Source of the DNA: Lasiosphaeris hirsuta
Taxonomy: Eukaryota; Ascomycota; Sordariomycetes; Sordariales; Lasiosphaeriaceae
DNA: 64,000 nt
Assembly (NCBI GenBank): GCA_030549175.1
Contig: JAUKUA010000002.1
Location: 1,426,001-1,490,000, forward strand
Direction of reading: 5' to 3'
Numbering within the stretch: position 1 is the stretch's first letter; each line of letters starts with the position of its first letter. Made by a program: the position numbers and the translations under genes. Below the pieces are notes generated by a model that made no database searches, had not been told where the DNA came from, and worked only from the letters and a program-made list of their open reading frames with translations. This document shows positions 11,985 to 23,366 of this stretch, piece by piece.

Positions 11985-12514
11985 CTCGATAGAAGGGGGA
12001 GTCTTTGCAGCCTGGCCAGCCGCAGAGCTTGGCGGCCGCCATCGCGTTTTGGTTGCTGCTGGGTTGGGACTGGAGCTTGGCGATGGGGTGAGGGGAGGAA
12101 GGCTCGGGCGTCTTTCAAGTTCCATGCAATCGAAAGTGGCCCAGCCGCGTGAACGGCCGCTTGTGTGGCACCCTGGACGCGATGGCGTCGAGCAGCCGAT
12201 GTGCCGAACCAACCGCCCAATCAGGGCGCTGCAAACAAGACAATCAAAAGCAATTGAGGCCTGTTGGCTGACAACGACAGGGAATTCAAGTTTTGGACCA
12301 ATCCTTCGACTCACACAACGAGCTCAGGCTTCCTTCAAGATCCAGGATTCCAGGATGCACATTTTGAAGCCAAGAGAGTAGCAGTGGCACATCTCAGACG
12401 AAACAAGTGTAGACTTTCGTTTTATCTTGCTCACAATGCTGCATACCCTGACCACACACACACACACTACAAGTACATACACTAGTTACTCCCGCGGCAT
12501 GCAGTCCACATCGT
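11985..12514. other. intergenic region
   Basis: Promoter side of the MFS gene and 3' flank of the 12.5 kb gene. The MFS frame continues open upstream to 12314 but is low-complexity and not conserved. No other feature seen apart from a short CA run near 12455-12468. Confidence 0.5.
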
Positions 12515-13201
12515 TTAGGACCCCACGTGCTTCGGGTGCTTCGCGTACTTCTTATGCGTTCCGGGCACTGTCCGCACACTGACCGAGTAGTTCTCGCCCG
12601 TCTCAGCGACGGCATGCACCACCACGTCCTCCCCAAACGGCCACTGGCCCTTCTCCTCGACATCGTCGCGCTCATCCAGCTGCGAGTACTCGTGGCGTTC
12701 GCCCAGCACTGAGCGAGCCGCCTTCAGGGCGTCGGCGCGATGCACGAAGCACCCCTCAATCTCGGTACTCTGGAACGCGCCGCTCTTGTCCTGGTTGTAG
12801 TCCGTCTTGGTCTGCAGCACGTAGTGGAGGTGGTCGGAGCCCTTGGGCAGCACCGGTTTGCTGTCGGCACCGGCAGCCAGTTGCTCGTTGTTGGGCGTCG
12901 TGTCGATGCTGACGATGAATTCTTGGCCGGCCGGTGCCCGCGCGTACACCATGACGCCATCACCGTGTGTCCATTCCTCTGCTGATATTGTCGCGCGCGT
13001 CTGGTACTCCTCGAAGTCGTCAGGCGTGTAGTTGAGGCCTTCGAGCGCGGTCAGGGAGAACGTCTTGGCCGACTGGAGGCTCGTGGACGTTCCAAGGATG
13101 TAAACGCTGCGGGTAGAACCGGACGTGTCGGCGTGGAAGTCGATGACGGTGAGGACGGTGTGGAAGAGGAGGTCCGGGACTGTGTTGCTTTCGTCAGCCA
13201 T
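12515..13201 (-). CDS. hypothetical protein, 228 residues
   Basis: Single-exon frame starting MADESNTVPDLLFHTVLTV. I do not recognise the family. The sequence is a globular, acidic protein with alternating hydrophobic strands (SVYILGTSTSLQSAKTF, DGVMVYARAPAGQEFIVSI, DVVVHAVAETGENYSVSV), which suggests two similar beta-rich halves, each ending in a (V/I)xVSVxT-like strand followed by TP or VPGT. No signal peptide, no membrane helix. Codon choice is strongly GC3-biased, supporting real coding. The ATG at 13201 was chosen over the one at 13456 because the extra 85 residues are Ser/Arg-rich and unlike the rest. The C-terminus is basic (HKKYAKHPKHVGS). Function unknown. Confidence 0.75.
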   Translation of the reverse strand: MADESNTVPDLLFHTVLTVIDFHADTSGSTRSVYILGTSTSLQSAKTFSLTALEGLNYTPDDFEEYQTRATISAEEWTHGDGVMVYARAPAGQEFIVSIDTTPNNEQLAAGADSKPVLPKGSDHLHYVLQTKTDYNQDKSGAFQSTEIEGCFVHRADALKAARSVLGERHEYSQLDERDDVEEKGQWPFGEDVVVHAVAETGENYSVSVRTVPGTHKKYAKHPKHVGS

Positions 13202-14603
13202 CGTGGTTGTGCTTGGTATAAGCTGTTTGCTTTTGCTGATCTGTAATGTATTGTCTGAATTGTTCGGTTTGCGACGTTGTTGAGGAGGGTTGCAGTCGGA
13301 GTAGGATGTGGCAGCCCAAGATATAGTATCTCGAACGGAAGTGCCAACCCGATCCCGGCGTGGGGCGCGTGACGACGCTAGACTAACTGCGTGATCGTAG
13401 GGTGAGAAAGTCGGGGAATCGGATTCAGGGGCACAGATGACCAATTGCGCCGGCATAGATTGTTAAAGATGGAGATGCCCATTTCAGGCGGCGATGGTAT
13501 GGTGATGGTTGATGTGACCTCCAAATGACAGCGGCCCCTCATAGCGCCGTCATCAGCAGACCATATCGATGTTCGAGGCCCCGCAACGCTTCGCTTGAAA
13601 CCCGCAATTGGGCAATTGTACCAATTGCTTGCTTTCCAGTATGTTTTGTGGTGTGATCATCATAAGATCCCGAACCCGGGACGGCTTTTCTTTCAAGTTT
13701 ACTCCCGGACCCCAGGTTCCCCGCAAAATGGCCTGACATTGAGGAACACCAGCTGCACAAGAACAAAATCCATCTACGTCTAGTCTTCATCCATCCTTCA
13801 ACGCTCCCATGCCGGGAGACCATCAAACGAGCGTAATGGGCGAAGAAAGCGCTCTAACCTTCCTACGCTTGATCCAATCGCCGATCTCCGAGCCTCCTGC
13901 GTCTAGTCTTCCTATCCTTCTGTATCGATCATCCAACTCGTGTTCTAGCATGAGGTATTCGTTGTACCCCTCTCTGTCACCCAGATCTACTCTAGTTATT
14001 ACCGGAGTGCACACACCCTCGATCTTGTTGGCGGCCGCAAATCTCAACAGGATATATCCGGCGTATCAAGCGCCAAGAAGTCGCCAGCCTCCGAGTCATG
14101 CTTCTTCTCAAAGAAGCGATGCTCCCTGGCTTCATCGCTCTAAACCACGATCGTCTCGTCTTCGACTGTCCGATCCAGCAGTAGTAGTACAACGTGCACT
14201 CAATGTCGAGTTCAGCGGAGCAAAGCAGCTCCCTTGTTGGAATCGCTCGTTTGAAAGTTGGGAAGAAACTTGGAGCTGTTTGACCGCTTCAGGAAGTGGT
14301 GCCGGACGAGAGAGCTCAAAGAAAGATGAGGCACCCACCTCGCTGCCCTGTTATCCTCGCTGGCAAGCGGTGATTGGGCATCCTGGTGGCATGCTGCATG
14401 TCGACCTGCATCGAGGTGGGTTCGGGAATTTGCATTTGATAGGGAGACTTGGAATTAGTTGCTTTGATGAGGAGCTCTTCATTCAATACGGGCTATGTAA
14501 GGCAGGCACCTACAGGCAGGGTAGGTACCCATGTGGGAAGTCGGGTGCGAGAATGTACCTAAACTCTGAGGAAGGCGCCAGGCAGAAACTTGGGGGAGTC
14601 GAC
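13202..14603. other. intergenic region before the STAND gene 3' end
   Basis: 1.4 kb with overlapping frames on both strands. A plus-strand frame (13809-14672) runs antisense into the end of the STAND gene but shows no domain and mixed codon use; minus-strand fragments around 13823-14190 are also domainless. I call no gene here. Confidence 0.45.
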
Positions 14604-17600
14604 TCAGCTCTCCGTCCAATCCCAGAGACCCTCCATTCCCATGGCCTTTTGAAATTGGTCGATGGCTGCTAGCATGCGCGCCCCATCGCCGGGCGGTTCA
14701 GAGCCCGAGAGGACCTCTTTTGTCCTTTTCTCCAGGACGGATAGCTCGGGAGATGGCCTTGTGAAAACGCCAATCATCTCGCGGCGAAAGGCCTCCTCGA
14801 TCTCGGGGTCCTTTGTCGCCTGAGCAATCAGGTGCAGCGCAGACCACGTCCGAAAGCAGTAGAGAGACGTGCCGTCGATTTCGCACCACGCTGGTATGTA
14901 CTCTAGCAGCTGGCGACACGCGATGCCTCCAACGGTCCGCCCGTGCTGGCGCAGCTGATCCAAGTTTCTGACCATCAGCTCCTCGAGCCTCACGGTCACA
15001 TCGTCGAAGCTATAGCGCACGGTAGCATGGAAAATGTTGAGAATAGAGCCGACGACGTTCCACAGCGACGTGCCTGCCAAGTCTTGTGGTGCATCATCCT
15101 CTCGACGAACAATTTGCTCAACCCCAGCCCAGACTTCTGTCTCCAGGTGGCGGAACAGGATACCATCCACAAGTGGCAGCCAGCCTCCGTGTTTCAGGGC
15201 GTCATCCATATCGTGAGCCACAGACCTCGCGTAGGCGAGAGCAACACAAATGTCTCTGTCGGCGATAATGCCAGACAGCGTCTCGATGACAGCAGCCCCC
15301 AACCTCTTGTAGGGCTGCCAAACGCCCTCGGCGAAGCGATGGCGGAGCCTGGTGTCGGCATTTTTCCAGAAGAAATCCTCCATCTGCTGGTAATCGGCGT
15401 AGCCGTTGTTGATGGCGTTGCGCAGAGCGAGAGACCAGATTTTGATCAGGGATAGTTTCATGCGTTCGTCCTCTTCGCGGGAGTTCAAGACAACCGTCAT
15501 GAGCTCAAGTCCAACCTCGGCCAGGAGGATTGCTTTCTCCATGTCGTTGTCGCGAAAGTACACCTCGAGCTGCTGAGCCCGACAGTTGACCAGCACCTCC
15601 AAGATCTGATTACCCGTCTCACCCGCCAGGAAGACGCGCCGGAGGCTGCTCATGAAATATTTCGCAATCATTTGCACCATATCGCCGTCGCCAAACTCGA
15701 TTGCGTCGCCTAATATTTCCACACAGGCCGAGGTCATGATCTCGAGCTTGGAACTCGCCGCGTCAATTCCGTGGAGCGTCGCTGACAGTTCTTGAGACCT
15801 TGGCCTCTGGATACCTAGGGCAAGCCCAAGCAGCGAGGCCATCATATGACTAGAACGAGCAGCAATTATGACGACGAGGTTGTAGAGCCGGCTGTAGCGC
15901 GGCCGTCCTTTACCATTTCCAGCCTTTTGCTCAATGTCAAGCTTAGCCACGTCGACCATGGCCTCGAACTCGAGCATCGAGAGCTGGGCTAGTGTCTTTA
16001 CTGCCCCAATTTTGCCCGCCTTGATTGCCTTCTGGAAAGTGGCGATCCTAGTCTCTGTGTGTTGGCGGACAAGCTTGTCATTGTCCATCATGACGGCAAC
16101 AAGCAGTTGCCTCGCACGGTTCCTGAGAGCTTCGGGCAGGAGCTGGGGCTCGTTCGGATCGATGTTGGCGGCGAGCTGGGACGAGTCATTCCGGGTAATC
16201 TTTCTGCGCGCTGTCTTGCTGGTCTTGACCGCACCCTTCTCCATCAACATTTGCCCTAGATCCCTATTGTCAAGATCCTCCGCCGTATCGAGTGCGGTCC
16301 CGAAATCGCTGCGCCGATTGATATCGGCACCGCGATCGAGGAGCAGCTGTATGACGCCAGATGCGTCCCGCGCTTGGCCAAGATCGTGGTCCCCGGATAT
16401 GGCAACCTGCAAGGGGGTACCGCGATCGCCGGCCTCGTTGGCATCGAAACCCGCGTCGAGGAGGAGCTTGACGATACCGGGGTCACCTCGGTAGCACGCA
16501 TCGTGTAATGCGGTCCCAAACTCGGTTGGCAGGCTTCTTTTTAGGCGCTTGTTCGCGAGGAGGGCCTTAACACATGCTTCAGAGACACCAAGGATGGCGG
16601 CTTCCAAAGGGGTCCCGAATTTGTCACTTTTCGCGTTGACATTCGCCCGGGCAGCCATCAGCACCTCGACAACACCTACGTGCCCACCACAGCAGGCTTC
16701 GGTGAGTGGAGTGGCGGACCATGTCCCCATCATGACCTCCGTGTCGGCACGGTTCTCCACCAACAGCCCGACACTCTTGGTATCGCCTGATCGCGCTGAT
16801 ACATGCAGTGGTGTTCTCCCATCGCCGTCGACCGCATCAATGTCGAACCTAAGGCTAAGGAGCTCCTTGATCATCTCGTGCGCCTTCCCATCAGTGCGTG
16901 CTGCGGCGTAATGCATAGCCGTCCTTCCCAGCTTATCCATGGCGCCGCGGTCGAATTTGCCATCCCGAGACTCAAGCTCACTGAGGCAACGAAGAATTTG
17001 GGGACTTCCAAGACTACTGATAATGTGCACAGCGGAGACGCCATCAGAGAACGACTGGCGGTTAGCGATGTTGTGTATCTGGAACGAGAGCAGGAGATTC
17101 TCTTTGGAATTGCAGAGTTCCTCGAGATATTTGTGACCCCTGAACTTCCCAGCTCCGGATAGATGACTTGCCCAGTTGGATGACGCATAGCCCAGCAGTG
17201 GATGGTTCAGAAGAAGGCTGTCGAGTTCGCCACGGCTGTACCAGTTGATGCCTTGAATCGGACCGCGTCGGAAAACCTCCAAGCAGATGTAGGAGATGCA
17301 GCCGCCCGCTAAATCCCCGTCGGCTTGTTGTAACCAGACGTGGCTCAGGCTGGCGTTCCGTAAGTATTCCCTTGTTGTGCTATGCGCCAATCGGGTCATC
17401 TGGGTCTTTTCGTTGACCTCTAGAAGGCCACAGCAGGCCTGTACAACATCGTTGATGTGTGGAAGGTCGTCGACTGTGAGCTTGCTCAATTTGGGTGCCA
17501 CGGCTAGCGCATGTAGCAGTTCCGAGACTGTGAGGGCCCGGGTTGAGAATGCGGCCCACATCAAAGCCTTTTTTGCCAGGTTACCCGACGGGAGGTTATC

Positions 17601-19267
17601 GATTCTTTCGACCAGACCGCCGTATGCAAGCTGAAGGGTCTCAGACTCATCTTTGCCTGCACGAATTCCTGCCAATTCCTCGCGAATTTGGGTGGCTGTG
17701 GAGAGGCCCTTGAGCCGTTTGATGTATATCTGCGCCAGCAAGAATCTGTGGTATTTGTGTCAGTTCCTCGCCCGCGTGCTCTTTGGGGCTCTAGGTTACG
17801 GTACGCTAGATGCCTGACGGGATTGGCAAGACAAGTACGCACATTCCATCTGCCTTTTTAGTGATTTCCCTCCTAACCTCGGCGGCAAGCTCCTCGTTCT
17901 TCTTCACGACGCTGCCTAGTTCCGGCATGCTCCCATCGAGAAAGACCTGGATGTCTTCATCGGTGGCCCGAATACGGACACTCCGAGAGATGTCCACTGG
18001 CATCTCAGAGCCCAACCTCGAAGTGGCAAAAACACGCAAGTCCATGACGGACTGCATTTGCAAAACCTGAGAGAGAAATTTCTCCCGCTCCCCATGGCTG
18101 CGACACTCATCAAGTGCGTCGAGCACGACAAAGGTGTAATCATAGCAGCCAGCCACCTGTTGGAAGGCTTTGGAGACGTCTTCTAGACTGGGCTGGCTGA
18201 TACTTCCCTGCCGCCCGTGTGTCTCATAGAGGCTCTGCACATAGCCGGGCGGCTTCGACGGGCTTGCGACTGGCAGGGTCCGAGTCAGCTGGCCGAGGAG
18301 GTTGCTAAGAAGACTCTGCGCCTTGTGGTCGGACTCCGGATCGTTGTAGTGAAAGTATAGGTAGATGAGGCCGACCTTGGAACCCTCACTTTGGCGAACC
18401 TCGCCGTCGAGATGTTCGATCACGGCTGCCGCAATGAAGGTCTTGCCGGCTCCAGGGACCCCGCGGCAAAAGAGCGTTCGTGCCTTATTCTCTCGCCACT
18501 CTTGATACTGTTTCGAACCTAGGATCCAGCGGGAAGTTCCTTTTGCTCTTCGGCTGCTGTACTGCCTTTGGTCGTCCGCGTGGTTCTTCGGGGCAAGCCA
18601 GTCTGCAATCTTGGCGCGCCAGTCGCTAGCAGCTTGCGAGCTTTCCCTCGAGCGACGCTTCGGGTGTAGCCGATCATCTGCGTGATTATTGCTGCTAAAA
18701 CCAAGTGGAATAGCTCTGCAAGTATTCACAACCTATTAGCGTCAAGCCGGGGGCCAACCGGGGAGCCTAGGTGTAATCACGCGCATTCGGAAGAAGGAGG
18801 AGGCGTTCCACCTACAAGTTCAATTCCATCTGGAGAGCCCCGTTGATAGTAACGCGATACTCGTCCATTTCCTTGGAGAGCTTCTCAACATCCTTAATCC
18901 ACGATGAGTCCCATGTTCGCGCCCAGGCCTTCATCTTTGCCCGCCTCCGCGGGGAAGATGGATTAATATCCTTTAGGCGCCGATCAACAAGGTCCTTCAG
19001 GCGATTGACGACATCTTCGCACGCCTTCAGATCACCGTTGGGTTCTAAAACACCGTGCAAGGACTTGGATTTCCCTAAACGCGTGTTCCCGAGCTTTCCC
19101 ATATCCTCCAAAACATTCGCCAGCGTGGCGGCCTTTCTCTGAACGTCGCGAAGGAGGTCCTCGGCATCCTTAACAGCATCGATATGGCTTTTGCAAGCTT
19201 TTCCGAGCTCGACGGCAATCTGGACAAATCCGGCAATGCTCGCCACGAGCCCAAAAACCTCTGCCAT
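14604..19267 (-). CDS. STAND/NLR-like protein: fungal N-terminal domain, NACHT, ankyrin repeats, long helical C-terminus
   Basis: Three exons (19267-18816, 18715-17843, 17745-14604) give an intact 1,488-residue protein; both introns (100 and 97 nt) have GT-AG ends. Residues 1-150 form an amphipathic helical start (MAEVFGLVASIAGFVQIAVE) like the fungal STAND N-terminal / PigL_N domain, the presumed effector or signalling part. The NACHT module follows: P-loop GVPGAGKT at 236-243, Walker B FVVLDALDEC at about 346-355, ATSR sensor-like motif at about 381-384, and a winged-helix-like region with HSTTREYL. Ankyrin repeats span about residues 715-960 (GRTAMHYAA, GRTPLHVSARSGD, ATPLTEACCGGH, GTALHDACYRGD, GTPLQVAISGD). 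The last 500 residues are helical and carry no motif I know. By family, it would be an intracellular receptor that oligomerises on ligand binding in incompatibility or defence; the ligand is unknown. No TIR, HeLo, PNP or patatin domain is seen. Confidence 0.88.
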
Positions 19268-19691
19268 CGTGGTAGTATCTTTGCGCTAGAAAACTGGACT
19301 TGGGGCGGCGGTTGCGCAGACGATGGAGAGAGAGGGTCTCGTTAGGCTGCCCGCAGGAAATCCCAGTGGGACTGTCTGTCAACCGCTGGACGCGCCATGG
19401 TCGAATAGCCTGAACGAACGCATCGGGCACATGGATGGCCACGTTGAGGAGTCGGGACGAATCGCTTCTCCTTCTCAGTGAGACATGCATGCGTGGACCA
19501 GCGAGGGGAGGGAAAGTGCCAACGATACATCCTGCACCAAGGGTCCAGTAAGAACATGGCATCCGCTTCGCCCAATCCAGCCACAATTCCCAATGCAGGG
19601 ATGCACTGGTCTACGAGGTCGAGATTAATACCATAAACAAAGGGAGAAATCTTTTGGAGGCATGACTTGCCTAGAAGCCCCTTAAATGAGA
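19268..19691. other. upstream region of the STAND gene
   Basis: About 420 bases between the STAND start codon and the broken reading frame upstream. Minus-strand frames (19342-19701 and 19170-19586) are open, but I recognise no domain in them; they could be a decayed continuation of the upstream frame. Confidence 0.4.
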
Positions 19692-20732
19692 TCAACTGCA
19701 TAATGAGTTAGCTAAAAATCTTGCTGCTTGACGCCTTGTTCGCTGAGCCTGACGTCCTTCATCGGGAGTCGACAATTGAAGGCTTTTTTGTATGAACTTG
19801 CCCTGCTTGAGCACCAACCTTACCGGTGAAGCCAACGTAAAGAATAACGTAATAACCGCCAATATATATACAATGTTACCATGAAGCTCAAGAATGACAC
19901 TGTGAGCTCCGCCATGGACTGACTTCAAGGCACGCAGCGGCGACGCCAACAAGCCGTCATCTTCGTCATGCTCCCCTTTGTCTTCATGATCTCCGTCACG
20001 CTCTATCTTGTCCGCATGACATTCGACGTTTTCCACCGGCCAAAACCACCATGATCCATACCGCGGATGCAGGTAATTGACAAGGGAGTTCACTCCTGGC
20101 CCTTCCACTTCTTTGAAGGGCATGAGGCCGCACTCGTGTGCGTAGGTGAAGACGGTCTGGTCTTTCTGGTTCCAAGCCATGCAGCCTAGAATTTGCTCCC
20201 GTCCGGACATCAGGGTATCCAGGTCAACCTCAGCCAGTGCTTGCTCCGACTTGACAAAAACATCGATGATTGCTGCTCAGCGGCACTGAGAGAGAGGCGC
20301 GTCGGGGAGCTCCTGGAGTTGCCACGTCCGCCTGTGACGGAAGAGACGTTGTTTGGAGGTCACGGCTGTCTTGTCGAAGTGGTAGGAGCCAAGCTCCGGA
20401 ATGATGTTTGATGTAGTCAAGAAAAAGTCGTGCCGCATTATTTGTGCAAGGTCATGGCATCGAACACTGGCCAAAGCTATCTAGTCTATGTCTGCACCTC
20501 GTGTAGCCGCCCATTTTGCCGGGTCTGAGACTAGCCAGACTCGGAAAGTGTAGTCCCTGGTGTAATTCTGTCGAGGGTTTACCATGGCGTGAATGAAATG
20601 AGGTTGGTTGAAAGACTGGAGCAGTGGGAGAAGATTTGGGCAGGATTTTGTCTTTTTATTTTCTACCGACGCCGCGCGTTCCAGATTTAACTCGGGAGCC
20701 AATTTCTCAACAAAATAGGCTTTGTTTGACAC
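19692..20732 (-). pseudogene. broken unknown reading frame with a C-terminal membrane helix
   Basis: Three segments follow each other in the same minus-strand frame: 20732-20484, 20480-20280 and 20276-19692. Single stop codons separate them (TAG at 20481-20483, TGA at 20277-20279). Together they would make about 345 residues. The first segment has YTRDYTFRVWLVSDPAKW, and the last has MAWNQKDQTVFTYAHECG, YLHPRYGSWWFWP and a hydrophobic helix (NIVYILAVITLFFTLA) followed by a basic tail. Codon choice across the stops stays similar, so this looks like a gene broken by point mutations rather than chance openness. I do not recognise the family. It lies just upstream of, and in the same direction as, the STAND receptor. 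Unannotated introns could be an alternative explanation for the stops, but no good donor-acceptor pair is seen. Confidence 0.4.
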
Positions 20733-21359
20733 GGGGTGAGCCCCCTTATCTTATTAGAGGTCAAAAAGGTACATATTACATCAAGGTAGGCCCCCAGGCC
20801 CCCCCCCCCCCCCCCCCCCTCGGGGCAACGGAAGCTATATTCAAATAATCGGTAGCTGCCCATGCTCTGGTAGGAAGCTAACAAGCATTCAAGGTTGGAT
20901 TGTATGTTGGTACCCCTATTGAAATATCCCACTAAATGTTCGAGCCCGGGACGCTCTTGTCTGCCTAATCGGTACTTCCCCTCTCGATACTCTTTCTACT
21001 ATTTCCGGGTCATGTTAGCATTTTCAGGGTTAATATATTGGGGGCCTAGAGCGTAATGGCCTTGGGTGATAACAGCTGTTCCAAAACTAGCTCAAGGTCG
21101 TGCACATGACGTTATGCGGGCAAGACAGAGCAGATGTTAATGGGGTGATGTCCAGCATCATCCCAGCCTGCCGCGAGTGGCTGGCTGCGCTAGCCTTGGC
21201 GGGATGGCAGCTCCTATCCAACACGTTACTCTGACGATGCTGATAAGAGTCTGCAACTCCTCGCTCTATGTTTCTCGCGCGATCTACTCTAGTCCTAATT
21301 CCTTTTCAATTAAGCAACAACATCCAACAAGGAGAAAAAAGAACCCAAAGACGACAAAA
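20733..21359. other. intergenic region, promoter of the Hsp20 gene
   Basis: Contains a C21 run at 20799-20819. An AT-rich patch (TTAATATATTG) lies near 21030-21041. No convincing heat-shock elements (tandem nGAAn) were found by eye. A purine/A-rich leader precedes the ATG at 21360. Confidence 0.45.
20799..20819. repeat. C21 homopolymer
   Basis: Twenty-one consecutive C on the plus strand, preceded by cccccagg. One of the two longest homopolymers in the window. Confidence 0.9.
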
Positions 21360-22061
21360 ATGACAACTTACCTCACCAACCGCCTCCCGCATTGGCTCGC
21401 CTCCCACCCCGGCAAGCCGCACGCAACGAACCACACCCTCGACGGCCTGAAAACAACCATAATCCCACCCCTCAGCCCACCGGGCTCCCCGCGCCTCGCC
21501 GCCGGCGGCCTGCACGCTCCGGTTTCCCGAGCCCCTGAGCACGGCGGCGACGGATCCCACCCGCCGCACAGCTTCGGCTACGATACGCTCGCGCACTTCC
21601 TGCACACCTTCCACAGCCACTACGGCACGGCCGCCGCCGACGAGGACGAGCCGTTCGGCACCACGCATCCGCACTTCGACCTCGCCGAGGGCCGGCGCGG
21701 TTACGTTCTGTACGGCGAGTTACCCGGGCTGAAGCGGGATGAGGTGGTCGTCGAGACGGACGACCACTCGTACACGGTCACGGTGTCGGGGGTTCTGCGG
21801 AGGAGAGTCCCCGGGGAGGTGGTGAAGACGGCGGGGGAGGCGGATGAGGAGGAAGTGCACTGGCACGTGGGGGAGCGGAGGGTGGGACGATTCCAGCGGG
21901 CTTTTCGGTTCCCGGTCGGGGCGGTGGATATGGATTTGGTGAGTGCGTCTATGCAGGACGGGGTGTTGTGTGCTGTGGTGCCGAAGTTGGTCAATGTGGG
22001 GGACTGCAGAGAGGTGACGCAGCCGAGGAAGGTGGAGGTTAGGGATGGCAGGCCGGGATAG
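21360..22061 (+). CDS. Hsp20 / alpha-crystallin small heat-shock protein
   Basis: Single exon, 233 residues. The N-terminal 95 residues are Pro/Gly/His-rich and disordered, ending in the helical SFGYDTLAHFLHTFHSHYG stretch. The alpha-crystallin domain follows at about 98-222: HFDLAEGRRGYVLYGELPG and LKRDEVVVETDDHSYTVTVSG give the first beta strands, and RVGRFQRAFRFPVGAVDMD leads into the conserved A-x-x-x-(D/N)-G-V-L box, here SASMQDGVLCAVVPK. This is the family's standard layout, including a 30-residue charged insertion before the FQRAF strand that is common in ascomycete Hsp30-type proteins. It acts as an ATP-independent holdase that binds unfolding proteins. The C-terminal IxI motif is not obvious. 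The ATG at 21360 follows an A-rich leader and starts the typical MTTYLTNRLPHW sequence; the frame upstream is non-conserved. Confidence 0.92.
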   Translation: MTTYLTNRLPHWLASHPGKPHATNHTLDGLKTTIIPPLSPPGSPRLAAGGLHAPVSRAPEHGGDGSHPPHSFGYDTLAHFLHTFHSHYGTAAADEDEPFGTTHPHFDLAEGRRGYVLYGELPGLKRDEVVVETDDHSYTVTVSGVLRRRVPGEVVKTAGEADEEEVHWHVGERRVGRFQRAFRFPVGAVDMDLVSASMQDGVLCAVVPKLVNVGDCREVTQPRKVEVRDGRPG

Positions 22062-22165
22062 TATCAGACTAGATTGCGAGGGGTACCATAGGTTGTGAAT
22101 GCATTGTGGTTGCTAGTCAGTCACCTGGAGAACAAACAGTTACATTGTCACGGGGAGTCCCTGTC

Positions 22166-23366
22166 TCAGGCCTCGAGGTCAAACTGCTCACCCACCAACT
22201 CCTCGCTCAGCTTCCACAATCTGTCCGCAGCGGTAGGGTCGCTGGCATGCGGAAAGGGCTCCGCAATTTGACAGTCTGAAAGATACAGCCCCTTAATTTC
22301 TGAACGAACAAAAGACGTGGTATTAGCACAAACCCACAAAGGGACAACTCCGAGTCGAAGCAATCCAAGCATACCGTTGAGTGCGGGATCTACCGCTGCA
22401 ACAAGAGTCGTCGAAGAACCCTGATCAGCCGTCTTCCAAAACTTGGCAACCTTGTAGAACTGTGCAGTAAGCTCATCGTCCTGGTTTCTGCTCAGGTCCG
22501 TCTCGATTGCTTCGCCAGTCTGTCAGTTCCCCTTCGTCTGCATTCTGAGGCGCACGACTTACTTCCAGGATGAACCACGTAGGCCGCAATTCCCAGTTTG
22601 GGCAGATTCTTCTGCAGGTACAAGGTAAACAGGATATTCGCCGTCTTCGAGTGCGCATACGCAACAATGCCATTGTAGCCGTCCGGCGTCGTGTTCGCAA
22701 ACGCCCCTGGCAGCGGCTTAAAGTGGTCCTCCTCGGGCGGCACCTCGTCCTTCTCAAAGTTGTAGTCGGAGAACCGAATCGGCGACAGTCTGTGTCCAGC
22801 ACTGCTCAGATTGACCACACGCGTGGCCCCGGGCGGGCTTGTCTTGGCGGCATTGCGCAGCAGCGGCAGCAGAAGGTTCGTGAGGAGGAAAGGGCCAATA
22901 TGGTTGGTGCCGAACTGCTGCTCGATACCCTCGGGTGTGGCCTGCCGCGTCGTCACGACGATGCCCGCGTTGTTAACGAGAATGTCGACCTTGTCCGTCA
23001 GCTTGGCCACCTCGGCGGCCGCGGCACGGATCGACTTTTGGGAGCCCAGGTCGAGGGCGACGAACTCGACGCGGATGCCCGGATATTCCGCGCGGATTGG
23101 GTCGACGACCTCGTCGACGCGGGACTTGGTTCGGGACGCAATGATCAGCAGGCCGGGGCTCTGTGAGGCGAACGCGGCTGTGGTCGCAGCACCGATTCCC
23201 CGGGGGCTAACACCAGTGATGAGTACTAAGATGGGGCGTCAGACTGCGGGTGGTTCAAGATGACAGGGAGAGAGAACGAACTCGTCTTTCCACGGATGTG
23301 ATCTCCGAAGAGCTTGGCTACTTCGGACGCAGGGGTCGCCTTCCCGAATTCCGCGTGTGAGGCCAT
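22166..23366 (-). CDS. short-chain dehydrogenase/reductase (SDR)
   Basis: Four exons on the minus strand: 23366-23282, 23225-22563, 22509-22375 and 22299-22166 (introns 56, 53 and 75 nt), giving 338 residues. It is a classical Rossmann-fold SDR of the retinol-dehydrogenase/WWOX-like type. The nucleotide-binding motif is ILITGVSPRGIG at about 29-40, slightly unusual because a Pro-Arg pair replaces the common xxG spacing. NNAG follows the DILV strand, a Ser is in VVNLSSAGH, and the catalytic Tyr-Lys pair is in AYAHSKTAN. HPGTIETDLSRN, the segment that follows the active site in this subgroup, is rebuilt across the second intron, which supports the splice model. The enzyme should be cytosolic and NADP-dependent; its substrate is unknown. 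No neighbouring pathway genes point to a role. Confidence 0.88.

Noticed and set aside
10021..13201. A secondary-metabolite cluster suggested by an exporter and nearby SDR genes
   Set aside because: No polyketide synthase, NRPS, terpene synthase, P450 or cluster-type transcription factor is present, and the SDR genes are 9 kb and more away from the exporter.
13655..13685. ccgaacccggga motif resembling a tRNA T arm
   Set aside because: No A box, acceptor stem or anticodon arm could be built around it on either strand.
13809..14672. 287-residue plus-strand frame overlapping the 3' end of the STAND gene
   Set aside because: No recognisable domain, mixed codon use, and antisense overlap with a well-supported gene.
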